DNA of 64,000 nt from Amphirosellinia nigrospora (lineage: Eukaryota > Ascomycota > Sordariomycetes > Xylariales > Xylariaceae): assembly GCA_004123355.1 (NCBI GenBank), contig SCHM01000004.1, positions 5,917,017 to 5,981,016 of the forward strand, written 5' to 3'. The position numbers and the translations under genes are program-made. The stretch's first letter is position 1; every line of letters begins with the position of its first letter. Of the stretch, positions 47,276 to 59,374 are shown in pieces. The notes beneath the pieces were generated by a model. The model worked only from the letters and a program-made list of their open reading frames with translations. It was not told the origin of the DNA and searched no databases.

Positions 47276-48710
47276 ATGTACGGCGCCGTGTTAAGAAGGC
47301 AAGGCTTGCTGCGGGTGTCGGCCCTCCGCTCCGGCCTCGCCCCTCTCGCCAGATATTATGCCTCGTTCCCGCCGCACACCGTCATCAAGATGCCCGCCCT
47401 GTCCCCCACCATGACGGCTGGAAACATCGGTGCCTGGCAGAAGAAGGCTGGTGACTCTATCGCCCCGGGTGACGTCTTAGTCGAGATCGAGACCGACAAG
47501 GCGCAGATGGACTTCGAGTTTCAGGAGGAGGGTGTCATTGCCAAGGTCCTCAAGGACGCTGGTGCGAAGGACGTCGCTGTTGGAAATGTGTGTAATTGCC
47601 TGCTGAGCTCTCTATCGTCGTCGCCATCGTCGTCGCCCCGCTAATTTCATTCTCAGCCCATCGCTGTCCTGGTGGAGGAGGGCACCGACGTCTCCGCGTT
47701 CGAGTCCTTCAGCCTGTCCGATGCTGGTGGTGACGCTGCTGCACCCGGTGCCAAGGAAGAGAAGAAATCAGACGAGTCCTCCGCCTCCGCTCCGGCCCCG
47801 ACTTCTGCTCCCGAGCCCACCGAGTACGCCTCGGAAGGCAGAATTGAGACCGCCCTGGACCGTGAGCCCAACATCAGCGCCGCCGCGAAGCGATTGGCAC
47901 GAGAAAACGGCGTCAAGATTGCTGGCTTGAAGGGGACCGGCCCCGGCGGCCGCATCACCGAGGACGATGTGAAGAAGGCTACCTCGGGCCCTACCGCCGT
48001 CTCGGCTGCCGCCTCTTACACGGACACACCCGTGTCAAACATGCGCAAGACAATCGCCAAGCGCCTACAAGAGTCCACCCAGAACAACCCTCACTTCTTC
48101 GTCACGAGTAAGATCTCGGCCAGCAAACTCCTGAAGCTGCGCCAGGCTCTGAACAGCTCGGCCGAGGGCAAGTATAAGCTTTCCGTCAACGATTTCCTGA
48201 TCAAGGCTATCGCTGCCGCTTCCAAGAAGGTACCCGCCGTCAACTCGTCTTGGCAGGGTGACTCGATCCGCCAATACGACAACGTCGATGTCTCCGTCGC
48301 CGTCGCTACCCCTACCGGTCTGATCACCCCCATCGTCACAAACGTCGAGGGCCGTGGTCTCGAGTCCATCTCGGCCGCCGTCAAGGAGCTCGCCAAGAAG
48401 GCGCGCGACAACAAGCTCAAGCCCCAGGAATACCAGGGCGGCACCATCTCCATCTCCAACATGGGCATGAACTCGGCTGTCGACCACTTCACTGCCATCA
48501 TCAACCCGCCCCAGGCCGCCATCCTGGCCGTCGGTACTACAAAGAAGGTCCCCGTCGCCGTCGAGACCGAGGAGGGCGCTTCGATCGAGTGGGATGATCA
48601 GATTACCGTGACGGCCAGCTTCGACCACCGGGTCGTCGACGGCGCTGTCGGCGGCGAGGATCAAGGAGTTCAAGAAGGTGATCGAGAACCCTCTGGAGCT
48701 ACTCCTATAA
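47276..48710 (+). CDS. LAT1: Dihydrolipoamide acetyltransferase, E2 of pyruvate dehydrogenase
   Basis: Mitochondrial E2 core enzyme that transfers acetyl groups from lipoamide to CoA. In order: a basic presequence ([20 protein letters not shown]), a lipoyl domain ([17 protein letters not shown]; the lipoylated Lys in ETDKAQMDF), an Ala/Pro/Ser-rich linker, a peripheral-subunit-binding domain ([32 protein letters not shown]), and the catalytic domain with [33 protein letters not shown] and the active-site motif FDHRVVDGA (His and Asp present). Exon 1 is 47276-47587, exon 2 47657-48710, phase-0 intron. Near the end the frame breaks at 48651-48660 (net two bases missing or one extra, where GAEWIKE is expected) and then runs [16 protein letters not shown] to the stop at 48710. 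Length is normal once read through. Confidence 0.96.
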
Positions 48711-49096
48711 AAGGTCAAAGGCGGGGAAATACCATAAGGGCGTCTGGGCATGAATTGTTCGATAGATAGAGATGAGGGGCTCTTTGTAGCGCCATGCCAC
48801 GAATTCCTGTAATAATACTTTTTTTTTAATTTTGCTTGTCAAAATCAGTATCTGTTTTGAATACGTGGCCAAGAGGTACAATATAGCTATGACTAAAGGA
48901 GCGCATAGCCATGCTCGGCTAGGTATGTTTAAATGTCGACAGATATTATACAATCGACAAACAGACATGTTGCTTTAGTTGCTGTCATCTGTCTCATGAA
49001 GCTCCGGATTATGATTACTAGTTACATATTGTATAGGTAGGTGGTTATTCGATGTTTTATGTCCCTCATCGCTAAGTTTTTCGACATGTCCTACTT
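48711..49096. other. Intergenic region, convergent gene ends
   Basis: 386 bases between the 3' ends of LAT1 and the PARG-like gene; contains an AT-rich stretch and nothing recognised. Confidence 0.5.
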
Positions 49097-50759
49097 TTAA
49101 TCGGTTTCCCCATCATCACTCTCGTCTTCTTGGCCATCGTCGCCGTTATCTGTCTCACCGACGCACTCCCCAGACAAACCCAAAGGGCCAACTCCATCCT
49201 CCCTATCCTCATCCGGGCAAGGCAACTGCCTCTTCAGCCCGGCCAGCACGTTCTGGAGCCCGACTATGAGATGGGGACTCCGCACCTGGGCGACCTGGGC
49301 CTCGAGCCGCGCGATCTTCTCCCGCAGCTCGGCTTCGCGTGCTACCTGTACGGGGTCGCATCCTTCTCCTTCAAAACTAGCTGTGGACGATGGGGAGCCG
49401 GAGGGAGATGGTAGGGAGGCGGGTAGATCTAGGAGGTACTCCTCCCCGAAGGCGCGCGCAAAGGCGGCCGCCGTCCCGCGGTCCTGGATTGCGAAGACTA
49501 CGTCGGAGAAATATGTAGCCCAGGACTCCCTCTGATTTTCTCTTCCTTTTTCTCTGTTGCGGGCGGTTTTCTTCTTCTCTTTCCCCCGTTCTCCTCCTCC
49601 TCCTCCATCATTCTCTTTCTTCTGCTCTGGGATTGTTGAGCCGAGACATGACGTTCACTGTTTCGGTGATGATGGCGATGAGGGTCGTCGGCACCCAATA
49701 CCCGCCTCCACGCCGCGGCGATCTCGGAGACGGGGTTCCCTTCGTGCGCACCGCAGCCCCAGGCGCCGAGGACGACGGCACCGCACTCCCGAGCCGCGAA
49801 GATGCGCAGGACGGCGCGCATCTTGCGCTCTGCTAGCTCGCGGTCCGAGGTCAGGGCATACCTCGGCTCATTCCCCTCATGATGCCCGTTTTCGTGTGAA
49901 GAAGAGATGGTCTCCGGCAGCCGAAGCATGGCAGCGCTCGCGACATCGATGAACCAGCGATCGTTTTTCGGCAGGACGTCCTCGTCGTCGTCATCCTCCA
50001 GTGTGCCGCTTGCCTCGTTTCCACTTACATGACGGTTCGTGCGTGTGGCAGACGAAGTGTTGGTGGTGGTAGTTCGAAACACAAGCACGTCTGGGGTGTA
50101 CACGACGCCCAGCTCGGGCAGGCGGTAGAACTCGTCTCGTAGCCCGGTAGTAGCGTCGTGCGGAGACAGAGGGATGCCTCGGGCCCCGTGGCGCCGTTGA
50201 GGAAGCCCCCGCCTGCCGCGAGGGGCGAGGCCATGTTGAGGACTCCAACCTTTTTGGTCCGCGCCTCGGGGCTACTGCGCTGGTATGCCCCTCGTCATCA
50301 TGCCTGTCATTTTGATCTTGATTTTGATTGATGGTGCTGGGACGGGCTGTGCGAGAGGAGTGCCTGCGCAGCGGATAGAGCGTCGCCTACGTAGAGCGTG
50401 ATCCGAAGAGCACTGTGAGCGTTTCCGACTCCGCGATCCGCACCCTTCTCCTCATGCGACAACCGCGCGTCGTTGGACAAACCCTCGTCGTCGTGGCGCC
50501 GGCCCTCACTTTCTTCCGCCGCCCCGCAGCGCTCGCGTCTGCGCCACCAGCATCCGGGGCCGCGTCTCTTTCCTTGGACAGGCATGGGGCCGGAGGGTCC
50601 ACGCAAAGCTCGGACCGCTCGATCCCCCGCCGCCGCGCGCGGATGGGCCGAGACCATGGCCGGGATCACCTTGTTGAGGGTCGCCCGGGCACGTTTCGCA
50701 CGCGCGTCGCGGCGGAAGGCGGCGGGCGGCTTGACTACGGTTGGTTCGGTGCGGCCCAT
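49097..50759 (-). CDS. TIGR02452 / microbial-type PARG (DUF2263) protein with altered active-site signature
   Basis: Relative of bacterial-type poly(ADP-ribose) glycohydrolases with a macrodomain-like core. Family marks: MGRTEPTVVKPPAAFRRDAR start region, KVGVLNMASPLAAGGGFLNG (the GGG loop), GVVYTPDVLVFR, RKMRAVLRIFAARECGAVVL and GAWGCGAHEGNP, then SWATYFSDVVFAIQD. The PARG signature GGG-x(6-8)-QEE is degenerate here: after GGGFLNGATG comes PEASLCLRTTLL (PEA codons at 50175-50183), so the second, catalytic Glu is Ala. The C-terminal extension has a short coiled coil (REAELREKIARLEAQVAQV) and an acidic tail ending DDGETD. Frame breaks: several in the N-terminal third (about 50290-50640), one near 50133 (YG/RDEFYRLPELG) and one near 49530-49560. 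Likely ADP-ribose binding; hydrolysis doubtful. Confidence 0.8.
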
Positions 50760-51570
50760 TTCGTTCTGCTGCGGGAGGTTATCAGTAGTAAGACTAGGCG
50801 ATGGTTTTTGTTTTGTTTTTAAATCGAGGTGGTGAACACGTGTCCGAATTCGAAAGTATGCTTCATTCGTATGGCACATTAAGATATTATTTTGGGGGTT
50901 ACTTTGACATGGTGCGAACCTTGATGGACACTGAAGTGGTGCCAGCTGGGGTCGTATAGTGCCTGGTTTAGACTCTCGAGGAAGCCGAGAGGAACAGCAC
51001 AGTATTTACTTCAGCTAGGTAGCTTCTTTACGCTCGTCGACCTCCATTTCCTTTACGGGATTCCACTAGGTAATTCGTTTTTTATCTGGGCACTGCGCAT
51101 GATCGTCGGCATCACAAATTGGGACTATTTTCATTGCCTCTTCATCAGTATGCTCTTCACTCATTCCCCCATATTATCCTCTAGTAACATATGAATAATT
51201 TACATCTTGATTGCCTACCTACCTATGCTAGACAAGTTATCGTGAAGTTCGCCACCAAGTATTTTATGCAAGTTATACATGTACCTAATGAATGAAAGGA
51301 CAAACAGACCTCACCAACTTTCTAGTATTGGCCATTTTTATGTGCTGACAGGATTACATTAGCTAGAGAAGGTTCTGCAGTGACACTACATGAAGTTACT
51401 ATGATTCAGAACACCCTCTTGTAATGTATTCGCTGCGGCCCCTTAGACTTCACATCTTCAGCTCTGTTTCCTGGGTATCAAGGGTCGACGCTCCATTTAT
51501 ATTGCTTCAAACGCAAGGGTATGGATACAGGACGAAAATATAGCCAACTATCTCTCCTCTAGCCCACCTT
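50760..51570. other. Intergenic region, nothing recognised
   Basis: About 810 bases upstream of the PARG-like gene and downstream of the FAD monooxygenase. No gene-like frame. Confidence 0.5.
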
Positions 51571-53509
51571 CTATTCCTTAGACAGCCCCTCCACAACCTC
51601 ATTATACATCTCCTCGGCATTCTTCTCCGTGTCGAAATCAAAGATCCAGTCCTGCCGGGGAAACTGGATGATCTCGGGGTTTTGCTTGACCTTGGCCCAG
51701 TCCGTCTTGTGCCACATGTCTCGAGTCGACTCCCCCGTCTTCTGCGTCGCGCGCACGCGCTCGTACCGGATCTTCTCGTGGGCCCGTACCGATGCCGGCA
51801 CACTGTCCTTGCCACCTCGCCGCAGACAGACGGCGATGCATACTGTCGAGTTTCAGTTAGTGACTGATTTCTTTTGCCATGGACGCGACGGGAAAGAATT
51901 TCTGTGCACGATGAAAAGGTAGTCAAATTGTGAGGAATTTTCTCTGCTTCCACTAACCGCCGTCCTCGAGCGCCTGTGTCGCTCCTAATCGCATCAAAAC
52001 TAAGAAGTTAGCTACCGAAACATAGAAAGCTATTTTACTGAGAGGTCTGAATTGGAAGCCAAGATTTTTAACGGAGGAATCAGAAGAAAAATATCGACCT
52101 TGAGCACTAGTAGGCAGAAACGGGTGCGCTGAGTCGCCCAGGAGGAGGATTCTCGCCTTGGGACTCACCCACGTGGGCAAGGGGTCGCGGTACACCAATT
52201 TCCAGTCCACCAGCATCTCCTCGGGCGTCTTGGACACGATCCGGGAACACATCGGGTCCCAGTCCTTGATCGCCTCCTTGACCTCGGAGAGCTTGCCGGG
52301 GAAGCTCCACGATTCGTCGATGTCGTGTTCGTCCGGGTGGGTGAGGACCCAGCAGCAGTCGGAGCCGTTCTTGATTGTGCTGAAGACTTTGGAATCCCCA
52401 GTTAGCACTTCCCCTTGGTTGGTGACATGATCGCCATGAGAGGGTGGAAACTCACGGAAATGCATGTCGGGTCCGATCCAGCCGTTGAATGTGTCGCCAT
52501 TCTCGCAGAATTGTGCTGTTAGTGGATCTGCGATCATATCTTTGTTTGGAAACCTAGAAGTGTGAGCTGCAGCTCACCTCGGCAGAAAGTTGGTTCGGGG
52601 AAGAGGAATGGCTCACCACGCTCGCCATACCGCGTATCCGCTGCTTTTGGGTTTGTCTTCGTATCCAAGACGGTCATTCGGGCTTTAGATCGCACACCGT
52701 CGGCAGAAATAACTACATCGGCCGATACCTTTGGAGTCTCGGTGAGCTATTTGTCTTGATGGATGTCTGGGAGCGTTTGGCTACTCGGGTACTTACTCTG
52801 ATACCACTCTCAAGCACAATTCCCGACTTGTTTCATCCTCGAAATACGTGCTGATCCTGTTTCCCAGATGGACTACAAAAAGTCGAGTTAGGTTTTTATC
52901 GCCAGCATGTTTGCGCATACCTTAATAGGGCTTTTGCGAAGATACTACGGGCTACTCACTCGGTATACCGAGGTCATCTCTAGCATAATTAAACACCACT
53001 TCGTGTAGTTCGCCCCGGTGTCCGTTGAAGTTGGGCGCTTCTACCGAATACGCTGGCGTTGGCTGGTTGATGACGATTTCGCCAGTGTCGTACTTGTGGA
53101 TATTGAAACCGTACTTTCTCAGATCGATCTATGGGAATGACAGTTAATAATTAATTACCTGGCTACCAAAAAAATGCTGAATCTTGAAATTGCATACGCT
53201 GAGCGGTCGCATACGACGGACGATCTCACCATCCGCCCACCTGTAGAAAATGCGACCGGCATTGGGCCCAAACGAGATGATGTCGCCCAGTTGTTTGAGC
53301 TCGGGAAACGCCTCGTAGATCTCGACGGAGTGGCCTTGACGGTGGCATTCTATCGCGGCGCCAATCCACCAAATCCTGGATGTGCTCGTCAGCTTGCAAA
53401 CGGGGCTCTTTCAAAGTCGACAATACGTACCGGCGCCGACGACGATTACCTTGATCCCTGTGGGAAGAGGCGACATTGTGCCGTTGATTTTACTACCCTT
53501 GATAGCCAT
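51571..53509 (-). CDS. FAD-dependent monooxygenase (salicylate hydroxylase-like group)
   Basis: Class A flavoprotein hydroxylase using NAD(P)H and O2. All three flavin motifs are visible: the Rossmann GxGxxG in IVVGAGFGGLAAAIE, the DG motif ISADGVRSKAR (about 52685-52715) and GDSAHPFLPTSAQG. The first exon (53419-53509) begins MAIKGSKINGTMSPL; the gene has about nine short exons, with introns for example at 53364-53418, 52389-52454 and near 52000-52100. It ends EMYNEVVEGLSKE at 51571. One base is missing at 53356-53362 (GGLA/AAIE). Substrate unknown: this family hydroxylates aromatics and polyketides. It shares a 460-base promoter region with the divergent SDR gene, which suggests a common pathway. 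Confidence 0.88.
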
Positions 53510-53969
53510 TATATTAAGCGATTATGTTAGGCTTGCTTACAATCGCGTGCACAGAGATGATCAGTAGAAACATAAGGTGAAGTTTGAGGTATGGTGATCA
53601 CGCTGAGACACCTCATGCGGGAGACGCGGGTTACCATCGTGGCGACGGCAGTGTATCCGAATGCTGGTCGAGGGTTGCGATAAAATCCAACAAATCGTGG
53701 GAATTGGAAATTACCCTCGGCTTCTTTTTTTCTTCGCCGGAGCGGAAGTCGACAACCGACGCGATGGGTCCTGCCATCTTAGCCTATATAGACAATGCTA
53801 GTCCACGTCGCACTGGAATATCCCATGTATCTTGTGTGTAGTAACCCTGTTGGATTGGAGTCTAGCTGTAAAAATTAAATGATAGTTAAAGCTGTTAGAT
53901 CGACGTTCGGAAATCATACTATTTGAGATTTGCACCTAAAATTTTAGCAATTGAATATTTATTGATAGC
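53510..53969. promoter_or_regulatory. Shared promoter region of FAD monooxygenase and SDR
   Basis: Only 460 bases separate the two divergent start codons. No factor site was identified; co-regulation is inferred from spacing alone. Confidence 0.5.
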
Positions 53970-55172
53970 ATGACGTCCAACCCAGACTGGGGCCAGAAAA
54001 CGTCAGCTCTGGATGTTGCTGCCGAATATGCGGACAGGATCAAGGGTAAGAATAGTAAGTGACAACAGGGCATCCTATATCAGGTTCGCCACTAATAGAG
54101 TCATAAAGTTGTCGTTACAGGAGTGGCACCACAAGGCGTCGGTGAAGGGACAGTGATTGCATTCGCATCCCAAGAACCAGCGAACTTGATATTGATGTCT
54201 AGGACCAAGGATAAGCTTGAAGCCATTTCAAATGTCATCCAGACTTCATACCCCAGTGTCAATGTACGAACAATCATCATGGACCTCTCGTCTCAGGAGT
54301 CGATCCGAAAAGCCGCAGCAGAGGTCTCAAGCACCATCACCAAACTTGACCTCCTCATCAATAACGCGGGTTGCACCCACCGGCTTCGAAGATGGACGGC
54401 AGAAGGGATAGAGATGCAGTTCGGCGTCAACCACATCGGTACCTTTCTGCTGACGAGGCTCTTGTTCCCACTATTAAGAGCGGCGGCGAAACAATCGTCT
54501 CCGGGCGCAACACGGATCGTAAACTTGTCTAGTCACGGCCACATGCTCTCCCCGATCCGTTTCCACGACTATAACATGGAGAACAAGGAGATCCCGCCCG
54601 AGGAAAGGCCCAGGTCAGGCCTGCCGCCCGCATTCGCCAAGGCCTCCGAGGACGGATATTTGTCGACTATAGCCTATTCGCAGAGCAAAACTGCCAATAT
54701 ACTGTTCACATTGTATTTACAGGATCACGCTGCTACTTTTGGAGTTATGTCGTACGCCCTTCATCCGGGGGGTATGTATCTCCGTAATATAGTATGCCTA
54801 ACACGGAGAAATGTAGTTGGCTGACAATTGATGCTGTTATTATAGGAGTAGTGAGCAATCTTGGAAGAGAACATGATGAGGATGTCGCTGAGGCGATAGC
54901 GGCGACGTCGAAATATTGGAAGAATAGCGATGAGGGTGCCTCGACGAGCCTCGTTGCCGCCTTAGACCCGTTGCTTGATGGTGAGTTGTCGCCTATCCAA
55001 CGATACTAGGCAGGCTTGCTGATTCAATGCTCTTCATCGTAGAGTGTCGTGGGTTGTACTTGTCGGACTGCCAGTTCTTCTCTTGTGCTAGCCACGCCAA
55101 GGACCCGATGTAGCTCGACGGCTCTGGGAATTGAGTGAGCACCTAATTGGAGGAAGGTTTGTTGTAGGCTGA
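53970..55172 (+). CDS. Short-chain dehydrogenase/reductase (retinol dehydrogenase/WW-oxidoreductase-like)
   Basis: NAD(P)-dependent oxidoreductase, classical SDR fold. Cofactor motif TGVAPQGVGEG (TGxxxGxG), NNAG at LLINNAG, catalytic Ser in RIVNLSSHGH and YSQSKTAN (YxxxK). Start MTSNPDWGQKTSALDVA. Exons are 53970-54054, 54109-54771, 54846-54980 and 55043-55172, all joining in phase (introns GTAAGT..AAAG, GTATGT..ATAG, GTGAGT..GTAG). In the last exon one base is missing at 55109-55113, after CASHAKDPM; beyond it the usual end ARRLWELSEHLIGG follows and the stop is at 55172. Divergent to the FAD monooxygenase and followed by an AKR, consistent with a redox cluster. Substrate unknown. Confidence 0.9.
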
Positions 55173-56268
55173 GGCGCTCTATAGCCGTCTAGTAGTATTT
55201 GCTTGTCAGGAATTACCCTGAGTGAACTAGGGCTTAAATGAAGGAGGTAATCCGGATTTACTTATCTGGTAGCTGGAGTTATCTACTTATATATTTGACA
55301 TTTGGATACTTGCGATCAGCATATAGGGCAATAAAGTCTAGAAAATCTGTGGCGATACCTGAAAGAAACCGGAGCAGTAATGCGAGGTCTATAAAGTACA
55401 TGCCAGATAGTGGTTAGCCCCTGAGTCCTACTTTCCCTTTACATACCCAAGTAATCCTTCCCTCTCCAGTAGCCATCATTCGCTCTACTCTAATACCTAG
55501 GCCAAGGTTGGGACATGAAAAAATAGGCTGGAAGCTGGCTCTGAAAGGAGTCAGTGTTAAGGTTATTGTGAGGTTTAGGTTTCGGTCGCATTTCCCGAGG
55601 AATTTAGGAGATGTAATGGGCAAGGCAATTAAGTCAACTTATAAACATGTCAACTCGATGAGGTAAGTACGGTGGGTTGGTTGAGTAGATGAGTAGGCAG
55701 GGTCAATATTGATGGATTGATCAATTGGTCAATTCGAAAACGGTGATATGGAGCTTTGCTGAACTGCGTTGAATTGAAGTGACCCTTGGAGAGACTGGTC
55801 CGATGCCGGTGGGATGGTACGTGCTACGTTACTCGTCTCATAAGGCATGTTGGATGGACTCAGTCTGATGATCGCTATAATGCTGTGAATCTTTCCTCGA
55901 TTTTATCTTAGTTCTCCTTGCCTGCCCAAAAACTGGCGCTGTTGTCCTTCTATCCATCCTAGCTCTCGATTTGATCCTTCATGAATAGCGGTAGGAGATA
56001 CAACGGTCCTAGGAGATACAGCGGTTCTAGGAGTTAAACGGCTTTATTCATTTCTTAAACCCGAATTTCTTTCTGAAACCGCAATACTGTCAAGCCTGTA
56101 TATTAGATCGTGCGACTTATATTGACAAGACTTCGAAAAACAAACCTAATTCTACTATTCATTGTTTCATGACATAAAAACGATCTCGTTCTGATCCTCG
56201 ACAACCAATATGTCGCAAAATCTCCAAAAGGTCTATGCCAATTTGGCTGCCCGCTGCCGCCGACAAAG
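55173..56268. other. Intergenic region
   Basis: 1.1 kb with no recognised gene; a short frame at 55414-55623 on the minus strand has no motifs. The last 60 bases (from the ATG at 56210) may be frame-broken coding sequence of the AKR gene. Confidence 0.5.
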
Positions 56269-57448
56269 ATGGAGTACACCCGTCTTGGCGAATCCGGCCT
56301 GAAAGTCTCTAAGATTATTTTGGGAGCTATGTCGTACGGCAGTAAGGACTGGCTTAAGTGGGTGCTGGAAGAAGAAGAGGCACTCCCGTTATTGGAACAC
56401 GCCTACAAGGCTGGAATTAATACATGGGATACGGTAACTCTCAAAGCGCCTGTCGAAAGTATCACCAGACTGAATTCATCCAGGCCGATGTCTATTCCGA
56501 TGGTCGTTCGGAGGAGATCATTGCAAAAGCACTCAAAGTCTACAAGATCCCCCGGGAAAATGTCGTGCTTTTGACCAAATGTCGATGGGGCACTAGCGTG
56601 CCCGGCGAACCTCCCTTGCCACTATTTCAGTCTTATGTCAATGATGGGAGGATGGTAAACCGTGCTGGGCTATCAAGAAAGCACATCTTCGATGCTGTTC
56701 AACACAGTGTCAGGCGTCTTGGGACGTACATTGATGTGCTGCAGATCCACCGTATAGACCATGATGTGCCGTACGAGGAGGTCATGAGAGCACTGAATGA
56801 TGTGATTGAGAACGGGTGGGTGCGATACATTGGCGCAAGCTCGGTGAGCAGCTCTCTAACGGTCGGGTATTAGCAACAGCTAATGAGAGCTTATAGATGC
56901 CTGCGTGGGAATTTCAGATGCTTCAAACGATAGCAGAGAAGCACGGCTGGCACAAGTTCGTTAGCATGCAGAACTATTACAACCTTCTATATCGAGAAGA
57001 GGAGCGTGAAATGATACCCTACTGCAAGAAAACTGGCGTTGGGCTAATTCCTGTAAGCCTATCTCTCCCAAAAACATGTGAATTATTCTGATTGAGAATG
57101 TAGTGGTCTCCTACTGCACGCGGACTGCTCGCACGTCCATGGAACACTGACCGTCCTTCACTCCGTGCCGAAACAGATTTTGCTATGTCTGTTCTGTTCG
57201 AGAAAGATGATCCAGTAAATCAAGCGATCGTTACGGTCGTCGAAGAGATCGCCAAAGAACGAGGCCTCTCCATGGCGACTATCTCATCGGCTTGGTGTCT
57301 CGCCAAGGGAGTGAACCCAATCGTTGGGCTGAATAGCAAAGAACGGATTGACGAAGTTGTCGACGCGGTAAAGATTGTGCTTAGCGAGGATGAAATTGCT
57401 AGATTGGAGGCTGCGTACAAACCTAGAGGCGTTATTGGGTTTCAGTAG
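56269..57448 (+). CDS. Aldo/keto reductase (yeast-type aryl-alcohol dehydrogenase-like group)
   Basis: NADPH-dependent carbonyl reductase with TIM-barrel fold. Tetrad residues: Asp and Tyr in [16 protein letters not shown], Lys in [10 protein letters not shown], His in [10 protein letters not shown]. Cofactor-site blocks [13 protein letters not shown] and [16 protein letters not shown] are present. Introns at about 56437-56488 (phase 0, between NTWDT and ADVYSDG), about 56843-56895 and about 57052-57103. Start [20 protein letters not shown] is the family start, but the ATG at 56210 (MSQNLQKVYANLAARC) opens a frame one base off that resembles the N-terminal extension of homologues as I know them; a one-base loss near 56245-56262 would join the two. 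The stop at 57448 follows KPRGVIGFQ. Confidence 0.9.
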
Positions 57449-58614
57449 GGACCATGTTGTTGACCAAAACATTCATGCAGAATAGTATATCTTAGCTAAA
57501 ACGTAATTGACAATTCAACAGTTTGCTGTCTCAGCCTACCCGTCCTGCTTCTTATTAATAGCTTTTCCAGCTTTATAGCCCAAATTAGTAAAATAACAAA
57601 AACATACATCTTTCTATTCCAATCCACAGCAAATGCGACGGTTGTCATGAAGTCACGCCATCATCATCTCAGCCACCGGCACAGTACCTTAGGAACAAAG
57701 AGATCATCTGTATATAGCCTAGTTACGTCTACGGAGGTAGATTAGAGACTCGGCAACAACAAGTATAGATGACCTACCCCATACTACGAGGTCCCTGACA
57801 ACGGTTTTAACTGTAATCTGCAATGGTGTGTTGACGTTGTTCAGTCCTTCTAAGTTAGCTTTTTGGGGCTCGCTGATACCAACCATGGGGAGTGTCACAA
57901 GGGCCTGCGACAAGGGCTTGGGAATAGCTTCATTTCTAACATCTAATAATCGGCTATAGCGTCAAAGGACTTCTTACTCTGTAGGTTTCCTAGCAAAGGA
58001 CTCGTGTCACACGGATCTAAATGCGCGATATAGTGCTATACGGACCCCACACGGGGTTCGCTAAATACTACCCTACGAGGCTGAAGCAGTCGTACGAAGT
58101 TATCGTGAGTCTCAAGCAGATACCGAAGCTGAACACGAACACCGAGACATTCAGTCTCCGGCTACACAGGTCTCTATTTCGGTCCCGTAGAGGTCCGCGA
58201 ATACAGGAGAATTCTGGGCATAAAAGGGCGCGGAATCCCTTCTACTGGAGGATAGAAAACTTAGATCTATATGGCCCCTTTGGCACCATAGTTGCTTATT
58301 ACTCAATCTGAATCAATTCCAAGCCCTCTTTCTAAACCCTTATGACAACTCGGGAGCTAAGTGGCCTTTAAATATATAAAATATTAGACTACCCCAACGG
58401 ACCTCCGTTGACTTGTGTAGCCGGAATAGCTCAAAATGGTACAAATAGCCGTAGGAAAGATCCGTGTAAAAGGGAGTGCAAGGGAAAAACAAGACATAGA
58501 ACGAGCTGGATAAAGTGAAGAAGGAAGAATGTGATTATATATATGTTTGGCTAGCATTATGCCTTACGCTAGCTTGGTTAGATGCTCGATCATCTTTTCT
58601 GTTGGATTACGCAC

Positions 58615-58659
58615 CAACTGGTGATCTAGTTATACATCACTAGATAGATCACCAGGTTG
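58615..58659. repeat. Inverted repeat (hairpin)
   Basis: Left arm CAACTGGTGATCTAG (58615-58629) and right arm CTAGATAGATCACCAGGTTG (58640-58659) are near-perfect inverted copies with a 10-base loop. Confidence 0.8.
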
Positions 58660-59077
58660 CTTACTTAATATATGTGGCAGTGCGCCGGGGCTTAACTAGT
58701 GGCTAGTGCTCCCGTTAGGTACCTTGTACTAGAAATGCCTCAATTGAGCTTGGCAGCGATACACAGATAGATCAATACACACACATCACTGAATCTGACA
58801 TTTTCCGCTATAAGTTATACACCATGAAGGGGTATAAAAGTTAACAAACAAACAATAAAATTGTGCCCTTATTTTTATAAGCTATAAGTTAAAGTTAAAT
58901 AAACTGTTAATTTTTTGTTTATATAAATTTAATTACAATAGTTACGCTTCACACACTCGAAGAGACAAGGCTCCAGCATATGTGGTATATTGCATATAAA
59001 ATCTACAGATAAGGTAGAAAGGAAGGAAGGTCTAAGTCTACATCATAGGCAGCTGCTTAAATACTCGCGGGGCAGCT

Positions 59078-59170
59078 GCATTCACTGCCAGTGCCTGCCT
59101 TCATTCACTGCACTGCATTCACTGCGAATGGCAGTCACGCATTCACTGCGAGTGGCAGTTACTGCAAGTG
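59078..59170. repeat. Degenerate TTCACTGC / TGGCAGT repeat array
   Basis: CATTCACTGC recurs at least four times, interspersed with TGGCAGT. The units are partly palindromic relative to each other (CACTGC versus GCAGTG). Possibly the end of a decayed transposable element. Confidence 0.65.
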
Positions 59171-59374
59171 GAGATTACGGGTGCTGTGGCTAGTGGTGGG
59201 GCACAGCCACCAGAGCCTGCAGATCCGTAACTACAATTATTTTTTAAACTTAAATAACTTTTTAAGTTATTTAATTAAAATTATAAACTATATAATTATT
59301 AAAATAAATTAATATAAAAAAATCATATTTATATTATTGTTATATTTTTAGTGTTATATTTTACCGAGTTAGTT

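Larger units (their letters stand above)
57449..59366. other. AT-rich intergenic region with degenerate repeats
   Basis: No gene recognised. An open frame at 58021-58311 has no motifs. From about 58300 the sequence is strongly AT-rich and may be RIP-eroded mobile DNA. It contains the inverted repeat at 58615-58659 and the TTCACTGC repeats at 59078-59170. Confidence 0.5.

Noticed and set aside
46860-47294. 144-codon Pro/Ser/Thr-rich frame upstream of LAT1
   Set aside because: Falls in the C/T-rich promoter and leader of LAT1 and has no conserved features.
58021-58311. 96-codon frame as a transposase remnant
   Set aside because: No transposase motif could be recognised; left as unassigned sequence.
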